From positions 1-64,000 of the forward strand of contig NZ_JAAWUO010000016.1 in assembly GCF_013304825.1 (NCBI RefSeq): a stretch of DNA of 64,000 bases, read 5' to 3'. The notes beneath the pieces are model-generated. The model had not been told where the DNA came from, made no database searches, and saw only the letters and a list, made by a program, of their open reading frames with translations. A program made the position numbers and the translations under genes. Positions 34,734-45,570 of this stretch are shown here, one piece after another (position 1 is the first letter of the stretch; every line of letters starts with the position of its first letter). This DNA comes from Blautia schinkii (GTDB lineage: Bacteria > Bacillota > Clostridia > Lachnospirales > Lachnospiraceae).

Positions 34734-35813
34734 TTACTGAAGCAGATAAACTTCTGTATAAAATACGCCTTTCTGCTCTGCCTCTGAATGTGTTGCCACA
34801 TAGACATCAATACAGTTGGTACGAATCGCACCACCACAATCCTCCGCAACATACACCTGTCCGTTGATGACCACTTTAGAACCATATGGAATCTGACTTG
34901 GGTCTACAGCTATCGTTCTATTAGTTGTGGCCGTTACACCAGTAGAGGTAATTCCATTAGCCCATGGTCCGCAGCAAATACTGCACGGACAGTAATGGGT
35001 GATCCTGAAGGTTCCCAGCGGCTTCAATGTTGCATCGGAGGCAGCTGATACCGGTGTTCCGATCTGCACACCGCTGGCCGTTGTACCTGAACCACCTGTG
35101 GAAGTTACCCCATCCACTGCATCTGCAAAAATCCCCTCACCGGAGCTCTTGGTAAGAGAACCTGCCTTGGTTTTCTTCTCCTGCTCGGCCTTAGCCACTT
35201 CAGTCTCCTGATACCCTTCCAGGCAGCTGGTCGGAATATAGCCTGTCTGTTCTGTACCATTATCATCTGTGTACACAATACGGCTCCAGATATCATCTAC
35301 CGTACCTGTTCTTTTCAGTTCATCATCCTCAAGTACTTCACCTACAACTTCGCCGTCTTTTCGTCCAGGATAATCGAAAATGTCACTGTCCGATGCTACT
35401 GTGACTGTGTCTGTAAATTTATTTACAGTTTCTGTGTCACTGAGTACGCTGTCCTGAACATAACCGCTGATCTTATCTTCTCCATCTTTCTGGAAAGTAA
35501 CCTTGCTCCATCCATTGTCACAAACTGCAACCCGCTCCAGTTTTGTTCCAAGAAGCACGGAACGGAGCTCTGTGCCGCTTTCCCCCGGATTGGATCTGAT
35601 TGCTGTGTTTTTCGCTGTAACATAGAGTGTGTCACTTTTTGCCAAAGCATTTACTGTATTTCCCGCCCCGTCATCAACCTGAAACTGCTGGGCTGTTTTT
35701 TTCTCCTGTGTATATGTATTCAGTGTTGCTTCATATCCTGAAATCTCTGCGGATACTGATGCAGGGAACAGCATGTAAGCACACAAAATAACTGCAAGAA
35801 GCCTTTTTCGCAT
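34734..35813 (-). CDS. Secreted SH3b and 3D-domain cell-wall protein
   Basis: A 359-residue exported protein. It has a signal peptide (MRKRLLAVILCAYMLFPASVSA), two SH3b-like domains (about 55-115 and 135-195), a Lys/Ser/Gly-rich linker, and a C-terminal 3D domain with TAVDPSQIPYG-type and EDCGGAI and CIDVY elements holding the three conserved Asp residues. 3D domains occur in lytic transglycosylases of Firmicutes (YabE, YocH, resuscitation factors), so a role in peptidoglycan remodelling is likely. The start at 35813 follows AAGGAGGC; the frame stays open upstream but without a ribosome site. It diverges from another murein hydrolase gene. Confidence 0.88.
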   Translation of the reverse strand: MRKRLLAVILCAYMLFPASVSAEISGYEATLNTYTQEKKTAQQFQVDDGAGNTVNALAKSDTLYVTAKNTAIRSNPGESGTELRSVLLGTKLERVAVCDNGWSKVTFQKDGEDKISGYVQDSVLSDTETVNKFTDTVTVASDSDIFDYPGRKDGEVVGEVLEDDELKRTGTVDDIWSRIVYTDDNGTEQTGYIPTSCLEGYQETEVAKAEQEKKTKAGSLTKSSGEGIFADAVDGVTSTGGSGTTASGVQIGTPVSAASDATLKPLGTFRITHYCPCSICCGPWANGITSTGVTATTNRTIAVDPSQIPYGSKVVINGQVYVAEDCGGAIRTNCIDVYVATHSEAEQKGVFYTEVYLLQ

Positions 35814-35975
35814 ATAAAATCCTGCCTCCTTTTCCGGCATTCTGCTGTTTGTCCCGACTATCATAGCATATCGGCTCCTATTTTGCAATTTTACAGAGCT
35901 GTCTTCAGAAAGATTTAATAAAAAGATCACATTTCTTAACTGGTCAAATCCGCTCACACCGGGTAGAATATATTT

Positions 35976-36665
35976 ATGAATACAAAAAGACCAAAACCAA
36001 AATTAACCAAAAAACAACGCCACCTTCTCCGTGTACGCCAGGTGCGCAGACAGAAATTTTTTCTCTTCTGTATCTTCCTTTTGATCATACTCAGTCTCAT
36101 TGTATGGTTTGTACACTTCCCGGGAACCAGAGAAAATACTTATCAGATCAATGCTTCCTGTGAATCTTACCGCGAAGAAGTTACTGATATAGCGGTGCAA
36201 TATGATATGTCGGATTACGTAGATCTGATCCTTGCAGTTATGATGCAGGAAAGCTCCGGACAGGGAACCGATCCCATGCAGTCCTCAGAAGGTGCTTATA
36301 ATACACAGTATCCACAGGAGCCCAATGGAATCACAAATTCTTCTTATTCTATTACCTGCGGAATCCAGGAACTGAAATATGCCCTTGAAAAAGCCGGTTG
36401 TACAGGCCCTTCCGATCTTACCCATATCCGCCTTGCACTTCAGGCCTATAATTTCGGTGCAGATTCCTACTTCTCCTACCTGGAGAAAAATGGGGAAACG
36501 GTCTGGACTACAGAAAGTGCCCAGGCTTTTGCACAGATGGCAAGCGGAGGAAGAAAACGTAATGAGGATGATCCCCTCCATGATCCCGCAGGTCCATGGG
36601 ATTACGGTGATCAGTACTATCCGGATCATGTACTGCGGTATTATCCCATTGCTGATGAATCATAG
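35976..36665 (+). CDS. Membrane-anchored lysozyme-like transglycosylase
   Basis: A 229-residue protein with a very basic cytoplasmic start (about 1-27), one membrane helix (28-47) and an extracellular lysozyme-like domain. AVMMQESSGQGTDPMQSSEG (88-107) carries the probable catalytic Glu92, and LALQAYNFG and YPDHVLRYY follow, as in CwlT-type bacterial lysozymes. It would cut glycan strands of the cell wall. The gene diverges from the 3D-domain protein, so both wall enzymes share a 160-bp control region. The family is clear; whether it acts in growth or division is not. Confidence 0.88.
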   Translation: MNTKRPKPKLTKKQRHLLRVRQVRRQKFFLFCIFLLIILSLIVWFVHFPGTRENTYQINASCESYREEVTDIAVQYDMSDYVDLILAVMMQESSGQGTDPMQSSEGAYNTQYPQEPNGITNSSYSITCGIQELKYALEKAGCTGPSDLTHIRLALQAYNFGADSYFSYLEKNGETVWTTESAQAFAQMASGGRKRNEDDPLHDPAGPWDYGDQYYPDHVLRYYPIADES

Positions 36666-36765
36666 AATATTTTATGAAAAAACTTTACCATCTGCTTCAT
36701 GATGTCCTGCCGAAACGACAACAACAAGTTTTGTATAAATTTTTCAAAAAAATCCAAAAAAATAT

Positions 36766-36794
36766 TTGACATATACAAAAATCTATGATATCAT
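36766..36794 (+). promoter_or_regulatory. Promoter of tRNA-Gly
   Basis: TTGACA, a 17-bp spacer and TATCAT: a near-consensus promoter about 42 bp before the mature tRNA. Confidence 0.85.
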
Positions 36795-36836
36795 ATGTCT
36801 TGTCGATGAGGAAAACACTTCATCTTCAAGACATAT

Positions 36837-36909
36837 GCGATAGTGGCGTAGTTGGTAACGCGCGACCTTGCCAAGGTCGAGACCGCGGGTTCGAGCCCCG
36901 TCTATCGCT
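36837..36909 (+). tRNA. tRNA-Gly (GCC)
   Basis: Acceptor GCGATAG pairs with CTATCGC. The anticodon stem is CGACC/GGTCG with loop TTGCCAA (anticodon GCC). The T-arm is GCGGG TTCGAGC CCCGT with a G-T pair. The discriminator base is T. CCA is not encoded. Confidence 0.96.
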
Positions 36910-36913
36910 CTTG

Positions 36914-36945
36914 AGAACTCTGAGAGAATTCAGAGTTCTTTTTTT
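36914..36945 (+). terminator. Terminator of tRNA-Gly
   Basis: AGAACTCTGA and TCAGAGTTCT form a 10-bp perfect stem followed by seven or more T, just after the tRNA. Confidence 0.93.
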
Positions 36946-37065
36946 ATGCCATATAATCAAACATTCACTACTTTTACGATACTCTTACTTCAGACAATAT
37001 TCCCCTTAATTATCCAACTTCTCTTTATCCACTTGAAGGTTACTTAATTCAGTTATAAAAAATCC

Positions 37066-37108
37066 CGGATTCAGAACTTTACACTTTCCAAATCCGGGAT
37101 ATTTTTAA
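37066..37108. terminator. Terminator after the purH-type gene
   Basis: AATCCCGGAT and ATCCGGGATT arms with T-runs on both strands. On the minus strand it ends the purO-purH transcript. Confidence 0.88.
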
Positions 37109-37197
37109 CGTATTTTCTGTTACAGAAATCGAATATCTGTTGCTGTTCACTCTATGACCAGCTACATTTTTTTCTTTCTATGATCTTTCCCTATATC

Positions 37198-38382
37198 TTA
37201 GTGATGGAACAGTCTGATTCCAGTAAATGCCATAACCATTCCATATTTATTGCAGGTATCAATAACAGCATCATCACGGACAGATCCGCCTGGCTCTGCA
37301 ATATATTTCACTCCACTCTTATGCGCACGCTCAATGTTATCACTGAACGGGAAGAAAGCATCAGATCCAAGAGTTACATCTGTAAGTCCATCCAGCCATG
37401 CTCTCTTCTCTTCCTTTGTAAATACTTCCGGCTTCTCTGTAAAAGTTTTCTCCCATGCACCGTCAGCCAGAACATCCATATACTCCTCACCGATATAAAC
37501 ATCAATGGCATTGTCTCTCTCTGCACGTGTGATCGTATCTTTAAATGGAAGATTCAGAACCTTCGGGCACTGGCGGAGGTACCAGTTATCTGCTTTCTGA
37601 CCGGCAAGACGTGTACAGTGAACACGGGACTGCTGTCCTGCACCAACACCGATCGCCTGTCCGTCTTTTACAAAGCATACAGAATTGGACTGTGTATATT
37701 TCAGAACGATCAGGGAAACTTTAAGGTCTCTTTTAGCTTCCTCGGTAAGTTCCTTATTCTCCGTAACAATATTGGAGATCAGCTCATCATCAATAGCAAG
37801 TTCCTGACGGCCCTGCTCAAAAGTAACACCAAATACCTGTTTGTGTTCCAGCGGTTCCGGAACATAATTCTCATCAATCTGGATCACATTGTAGTTGCCC
37901 TTTTTCTTCTGTTTCAGGATCTCAAGCGCTTCCTCTGTATATCCCGGTGCAATAACTCCGTCAGAAACCTCTCTCTTGATCAGCATTGCTGTATCCTTGT
38001 CACATACATCAGAAAGAGAAATAAAATCACCGAAGGATGACATACGGTCTGCACCTCTCGCTCTTGCATAAGCACATGCAAGCGGTGAAAAATTCTTCCA
38101 GTCCATATCATCTACCCAGTAAATCTTGGCCAGTGTCTCATTCAGTGGAAGTCCGATGGACGCACCTGCAGGAGATACATGCTTGAAAGAAGTTGCTGCA
38201 GGAAGTCCGGTTGCTTTCTTAAGATCACGCACAAGCTGCCAGCCATTAAAAGCATCCAGGAAATTGATGTATCCAGGTCTTCCGGAAAGTACCTGGATAG
38301 GAAGTTCACTTCCGTCTGCCATGTAAATCTTAGATGGTTTCTGATTCGGGTTGCATCCATATTTTAACTGTAATTCTTTCAT
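37198..38382 (-). CDS. purH: AICAR formyltransferase, stand-alone (PurH-type)
   Basis: A 394-residue phosphoribosylaminoimidazolecarboxamide formyltransferase, the ninth step of purine synthesis, which transfers a formyl group from 10-formyl-tetrahydrofolate to AICAR. It corresponds to the C-terminal domain of classic PurH: the start KYGCNPNQKPS, then SFKHVSPAGASIG and SDAFFPFSDNIE, with the usual Lys and His of the active site. The N-terminal IMP cyclohydrolase domain of PurH is absent; that activity is supplied by the separate PurO encoded just upstream. CGGAGGA precedes the ATG. The two genes form an operon behind a ZTP riboswitch, and ZMP/AICAR is the substrate here. Confidence 0.93.
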   Translation of the reverse strand: MKELQLKYGCNPNQKPSKIYMADGSELPIQVLSGRPGYINFLDAFNGWQLVRDLKKATGLPAATSFKHVSPAGASIGLPLNETLAKIYWVDDMDWKNFSPLACAYARARGADRMSSFGDFISLSDVCDKDTAMLIKREVSDGVIAPGYTEEALEILKQKKKGNYNVIQIDENYVPEPLEHKQVFGVTFEQGRQELAIDDELISNIVTENKELTEEAKRDLKVSLIVLKYTQSNSVCFVKDGQAIGVGAGQQSRVHCTRLAGQKADNWYLRQCPKVLNLPFKDTITRAERDNAIDVYIGEEYMDVLADGAWEKTFTEKPEVFTKEEKRAWLDGLTDVTLGSDAFFPFSDNIERAHKSGVKYIAEPGGSVRDDAVIDTCNKYGMVMAFTGIRLFHH

Positions 38383-38443
38383 AAAAAAAATCCTCCGTTC
38401 TGTGTGATACTGATAATTTCATCGCAGCTGTATACTCAGCTTG

Positions 38444-39157
38444 TTATTTATTCTTATTCACGATCCTTGACTCATATTTTCCGGTTTCAATGTCAATGAA
38501 ACGAACAAAGAGAGAAACTTTATTATCCTGATTCAGGCTCTCCCAGAGAAGGTTTGTAAAGTCATCAATATCATTCGGGATTTCTACAGGCTTCGGCTCT
38601 CCCTCAAAACTCGGAAGTGGATTTCCATCGCATTTATAAGTATGGATAAAACGTCCCTGTCCTGCAGCTGCATTCTCATAGGCGAATGTATAACGAAGAC
38701 AGGAATCCGGATTACCGTTATTGCTCTTTAAAATAGACATTGCATAGTTGAATCTGCCATTCTCTACGTGCAGAACACCGGAAATACGAGGTGTATAGTT
38801 CGGTGCGTCTGGCTCAAATTCTCTGGTTCGGAGGGACTGCTCAAAAGTAAGCTGTCTGTCCATTCCCTCATAAATGGTATCTGTCTGGTCGCCGTTTGTT
38901 ACGATCGTCTTGTTTCCAAGGACACGTACCGGTGCGTAGATGATAAGGCTCGGGTCTGTAAGCTTGGACGGATCAAATGCCTGTGTGCGGATTCCCTCTC
39001 CATCCTCAACAAAAATACGATTTCTGCTGTTCTCGCTTCTTCCCATGATAAAATATGCAGTAACAGCATGCTTTCCGTCTGCGGAACGTCCGATCACGAT
39101 TCCTCTTCCTGGGTAGGAATTTTCTTTCAGTTCTTTTTCAAGTGAAAATGTAGTCAT
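38444..39157 (-). CDS. purO: IMP cyclohydrolase, archaeal PurO type
   Basis: A 237-residue enzyme that closes the ring of FAICAR to give IMP, the last step of purine synthesis. It resembles PurO rather than the bacterial PurH cyclohydrolase domain: YPGRGIVIGRS near the start, then AYFIMGRSENSRNR and a later TNGDQTDTI. AAGGAGG precedes the ATG. It is the first gene after the ZTP riboswitch and is followed by the stand-alone formyltransferase, so both steps are controlled together. Use of PurO in bacteria is uncommon but known in clostridia. Confidence 0.92.
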   Translation of the reverse strand: MTTFSLEKELKENSYPGRGIVIGRSADGKHAVTAYFIMGRSENSRNRIFVEDGEGIRTQAFDPSKLTDPSLIIYAPVRVLGNKTIVTNGDQTDTIYEGMDRQLTFEQSLRTREFEPDAPNYTPRISGVLHVENGRFNYAMSILKSNNGNPDSCLRYTFAYENAAAGQGRFIHTYKCDGNPLPSFEGEPKPVEIPNDIDDFTNLLWESLNQDNKVSLFVRFIDIETGKYESRIVNKNK

Positions 39158-39219
39158 TTTTCACAGTCCTCCTTATCTAATATACGGCCCGGGGATCATT
39201 CCAGGTATCAGCAGGTAAC

Positions 39220-39262
39220 AAAAAACCGCCTGGACACCCCATTAACAGGCTGCCCAGGCGGT
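39220..39262 (-). terminator. Riboswitch-controlled terminator upstream of purO
   Basis: On the minus strand CCGCCTGGGCA pairs with TGTCCAGGCGG, followed by six T. The first arm is also the conserved 3' part of the ZTP aptamer, so ligand binding and termination exclude each other, and Z nucleotides should switch the operon on. Confidence 0.9.
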
Positions 39263-39322
39263 CGGCTTCTTAAATACACTGCACTCCCTGTAGGTAATCC
39301 TACTCTCCGCCAGTCATGCAGC
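39251..39322 (-). promoter_or_regulatory. ZTP (pfl) riboswitch aptamer
   Basis: The minus strand shows the conserved pfl pattern: TGCATGACTGGCGG, a hairpin GTAGG/CCTAC, AGGGAGTGCA closing the first stem, and GCCGACCGCCTGGGCA at the 3' end. The aptamer senses ZTP/ZMP, which builds up when 10-formyl-tetrahydrofolate is scarce. It stands directly before purO-purH, whose products consume ZMP. Confidence 0.93.
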
Positions 39323-39332
39323 TTCTGTTGTT

Positions 39333-39361
39333 ATACTACAATACTTCTTCTGAATTTTCAA
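39333..39361 (-). promoter_or_regulatory. Promoter of the purO-purH operon
   Basis: TTGAAA, a 17-bp spacer and TAGTAT on the minus strand place the start of transcription just before the ZTP aptamer. Confidence 0.65.
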
Positions 39362-39366
39362 GTCCT

Positions 39367-39381
39367 AATTTTCTGAAATTG
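39367..39381. promoter_or_regulatory. Candidate CodY box upstream of purO
   Basis: AATTTTCTGAAATTG matches the CodY consensus AATTTTCWGAAAATT at 13 of 15 bases, 6 bp upstream of the -35 box of the purO-purH promoter. A CodY protein is encoded in this window. Confidence 0.55.
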
Positions 39382-39393
39382 TTTTCAATTTTT

Positions 39394-41728
<2,335 letters not shown>

Positions 41729-41768
41729 TTAAATTTGTGAACTAGTGTAACAAAAAACAAGTTTCATG

Positions 41769-42272
41769 TCAATCCAAAAAAACTTTACTTGGTGCAGAAT
41801 TTTTCATGGTGTTTGCAAGGGCATCATCCAGTTCCAGGATCACTTTACAGGTTTCACCGCCATCTCTGGTAATCATTGCATAGCGTTTATGATCCTCAAT
41901 GCCGGAAGAAAAATCCATTGTTTTCATCTTCTGATTACCATTGTAATAGTCCATTCTGTGGGAATTAAGAGGAGCTACAATATCTGCTTCCGCAAGCTGG
42001 AGAGATTTCACTCTTTTTCTCTTGGACTTTGACATGATCATATCGATATCCAGTTCACCGTTAACAAACAGATACTCGTATTCCAGATCTGTTTTCGGTA
42101 TCACAAAATAGCATGCAACGCCAAGAGCGATAGCCGGAACCAGAAGAAGACCATTGAGAATAAGCCCCCCAAGGACCATGATCACAGTCAGGGCTATGAG
42201 GCCATACTTTACAACAAGATCCTTCCCTGTCTGTTTCTTCTTTACCAGAAGTTCTGAATATAAGTCACTCAT
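41769..42272 (-). CDS. DUF6106-type membrane protein
   Basis: A 167-residue protein, probably of the DUF6106 family of clostridia. It starts MSDLYSELLVKKK, has two close hydrophobic segments (about 21-55, LIALTVIMVLGGLIL and LLLVPAIALGVACYFV), then a soluble C-terminal domain with DLEYEYLFVNGELDIDMI in pieces. The start at 42272 is supported by AGGAAG; the frame stays open upstream without a ribosome site. It lies between the groEL terminator and guaB. Function unknown. Confidence 0.75.
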   Translation of the reverse strand: MSDLYSELLVKKKQTGKDLVVKYGLIALTVIMVLGGLILNGLLLVPAIALGVACYFVIPKTDLEYEYLFVNGELDIDMIMSKSKRKRVKSLQLAEADIVAPLNSHRMDYYNGNQKMKTMDFSSGIEDHKRYAMITRDGGETCKVILELDDALANTMKNSAPSKVFLD

Positions 42273-42317
42273 TTGCTTCTTCCTTTCGTAATTTACTGAT
42301 TTTTTTAAATTATAACA

Positions 42318-42354
42318 TAAAAAGAGAGCCGCGTCCATGACGCAGGCCCTCTTA
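42318..42354 (-). terminator. Terminator of groESL
   Basis: AGAG.GCC.GCGTC pairs with GACGC.GGC.CTCT, a GC-rich stem followed on the minus strand by TTTTTA. Confidence 0.87.
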
Positions 42355-42387
42355 TTTTGTGAATATTTTCACCTGCTTAGCTGATTA

Positions 42388-44025
<1,638 letters not shown>

Positions 44026-44054
44026 TTATATTGATATACGATAAGATGTTTATA

Positions 44055-44339
44055 TTATTTAATAACTGCCAGGATATCTTCCTGTTTTACAATGATATAA
44101 TCAGTTCCGTCCATCTTAACTTCTGTTCCTGCATATTTGGAGTAGATAACTGTATTTCCAACTTCTACTTCCATCTTAACTTCTTTACCGTTTACAATTC
44201 CACCAGGGCCAACTGCAATAACTTCTGCCTGCTGTGGTTTCTCCTGTGCCTGTCCTGGAAGTACAATTCCGGAAGCTGTTGTTTCTTCTGCTTCAACCTG
44301 TTTTAATACTACTCTGTCACCTAAAGGTACTAACTTCAT
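44055..44339 (-). CDS. groES: Co-chaperonin GroES
   Basis: A 94-residue lid of the GroEL chamber, with [23 protein letters not shown] in pieces and the mobile loop in residues 16-33, then the closing strands [13 protein letters not shown]. It is the first gene of the groESL operon, preceded by a promoter and CIRCE. AGGAGG lies before the ATG. Confidence 0.97.
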   Translation of the reverse strand: MKLVPLGDRVVLKQVEAEETTASGIVLPGQAQEKPQQAEVIAVGPGGIVNGKEVKMEVEVGNTVIYSKYAGTEVKMDGTDYIIVKQEDILAVIK

Positions 44340-44376
44340 GATCTATGTTCCTCCTTATCAGTTTCGATTTCGCTTG

Positions 44377-44403
44377 CTAGCACTCACTTTCTACGAGTGC
44401 TAA
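44377..44403. promoter_or_regulatory. CIRCE operator of groESL
   Basis: C-TAGCACTC, a 9-bp spacer and GAGTGCTAA: one mismatch to the consensus TTAGCACTC-N9-GAGTGCTAA. It lies just downstream of the promoter and is bound by HrcA, which represses groESL at normal temperature (family knowledge). Confidence 0.95.
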
Positions 44404-44414
44404 TCACTATGGCT

Positions 44415-44443
44415 ATATTAGTGAATTTTCATATTTTTCGCAA
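44415..44443 (-). promoter_or_regulatory. Promoter of groESL
   Basis: TTGCGA, a 17-bp spacer and TAATAT on the minus strand. The start point falls next to the CIRCE element. Confidence 0.85.
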
Positions 44444-44558
44444 CTCTTTTAAGATATGATAATTCTAATATATGCTCTTATTTTCTCATTTATTCTCTTG
44501 TTTTCTCATTTTTTCTTAATTTCAGTATTTATTTTAATTTTTTCAGCACATTCGATGT

Positions 44559-44595
44559 AAAAAAAGAGGCTATCCGGATAACGGACAGTCTCTTT
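44559..44595 (-). terminator. Terminator of codY
   Basis: AAAGAG.CT.TCCG pairs with CGGA.AG.CTCTTT and is followed by seven T on the minus strand. Confidence 0.88.
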
Positions 44596-44637
44596 CGTTA
44601 CGTTCTTTATTATATAGCTCACAAACCAAGCGTATGC

Positions 44638-45423
44638 TTATGCTTTCTTATTTCTCTGTGCCTTAATCTCCTCCAGCTCATCGAAAATCACTTCATTAAG
44701 AACCTTAATGTAAGTTCCTTTCATGCCGGAAGAACGGGACTCGATCACGCCTGCACTCTCGAATTTACGCAGTGCATTAACGATTACGGATCTTGTAATA
44801 CCCACTCTGTCAGCAATCTTGCTGGCAACAAGGATTCCCTCATCTCCATCCAGCTCGTCAAAAATATGGATGATAGCCTCAAGTTCTGAGAAGGACAGTG
44901 TACTGAATGCAGACTTCACGATCTGCTGCTTTCTGTCTTCTTCTGCATTCTCATCATGAACCGCACGCATCATCTCCAGGCCAACAACAGTTGTGCCATA
45001 TTCACTGACGATGATATCTTCAATATCATAAGGGTGATCATTACGGTACATAAATAATGTTCCCAGTCTCTCACCTGCAATATCTATCGGATTCACGATT
45101 CCCTGATAATTTCCGGGTACATGCTCGAAACCAAGTGTCTGGAGATTGACATTCTCCTTTGTGGAAAGAACGCCGAGAAATCTCTCGTTCAATAACGGAT
45201 CAATATGTCCTCCGATCTTATCGTCAATCAGCTCTGTGATCTCATCCACGCCAGGACAAATACTGACTCCCAGAACCTTACCTTTCTTGCTGAGTACCAG
45301 GATGTTGGAACTTAAGGTTTCCATGAGCACCTGGCAAATGTCGTTAAACACTACCTTGCTTGAACTGCTGTTATGCAGAAGCTTGTTGATTTTTCTAGTT
45401 TTATCTAGCAACTGAACGCTCAT
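44638..45423 (-). CDS. codY: GTP- and branched-chain-amino-acid-sensing repressor CodY
   Basis: A 261-residue global regulator of Firmicutes. The N-terminal GAF domain (about 1-155) binds isoleucine, leucine and valine. The C-terminal winged helix has IADRVGITRSVIVNALRKFESAGVIESR and GMKGTYIKVLN, the family signature. With ample GTP and branched-chain amino acids it represses genes for scavenging and biosynthesis. A promoter and a good CodY box lie upstream, so autoregulation is likely. Another CodY-box match lies before the purO-purH operon. Length and motifs are normal. Confidence 0.97.
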   Translation of the reverse strand: MSVQLLDKTRKINKLLHNSSSSKVVFNDICQVLMETLSSNILVLSKKGKVLGVSICPGVDEITELIDDKIGGHIDPLLNERFLGVLSTKENVNLQTLGFEHVPGNYQGIVNPIDIAGERLGTLFMYRNDHPYDIEDIIVSEYGTTVVGLEMMRAVHDENAEEDRKQQIVKSAFSTLSFSELEAIIHIFDELDGDEGILVASKIADRVGITRSVIVNALRKFESAGVIESRSSGMKGTYIKVLNEVIFDELEEIKAQRNKKA

Positions 45424-45474
45424 TTTTTCCTCCTTTCACTTTCGTACCTTGAAAGAAATCGTTTTTCTAGTCTA

Positions 45475-45503
45475 ATATTACACGTTATTCTGGAAATTTA
45501 CAA
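45475..45503 (-). promoter_or_regulatory. Promoter of codY
   Basis: TTGTAA, a 17-bp spacer and TAATAT on the minus strand, about 50 bp before the codY start. The spacer holds a weak CodY-box match (11 of 15 bases). Confidence 0.7.
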
Positions 45504-45534
45504 GACATTTTTATATTTTTTTCATTTTTAACGG

Positions 45535-45549
45535 GCTTTTCTGAAAATT
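45535..45549. promoter_or_regulatory. CodY box upstream of codY
   Basis: GCTTTTCTGAAAATT matches AATTTTCWGAAAATT at 13 of 15 bases, about 32 bp upstream of the codY -35 box. This suggests autoregulation. It also forms part of a small hairpin at the end of topA. Confidence 0.65.
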
Positions 45550-45570
45550 GGTTGAAAAGCATCTATTCAA

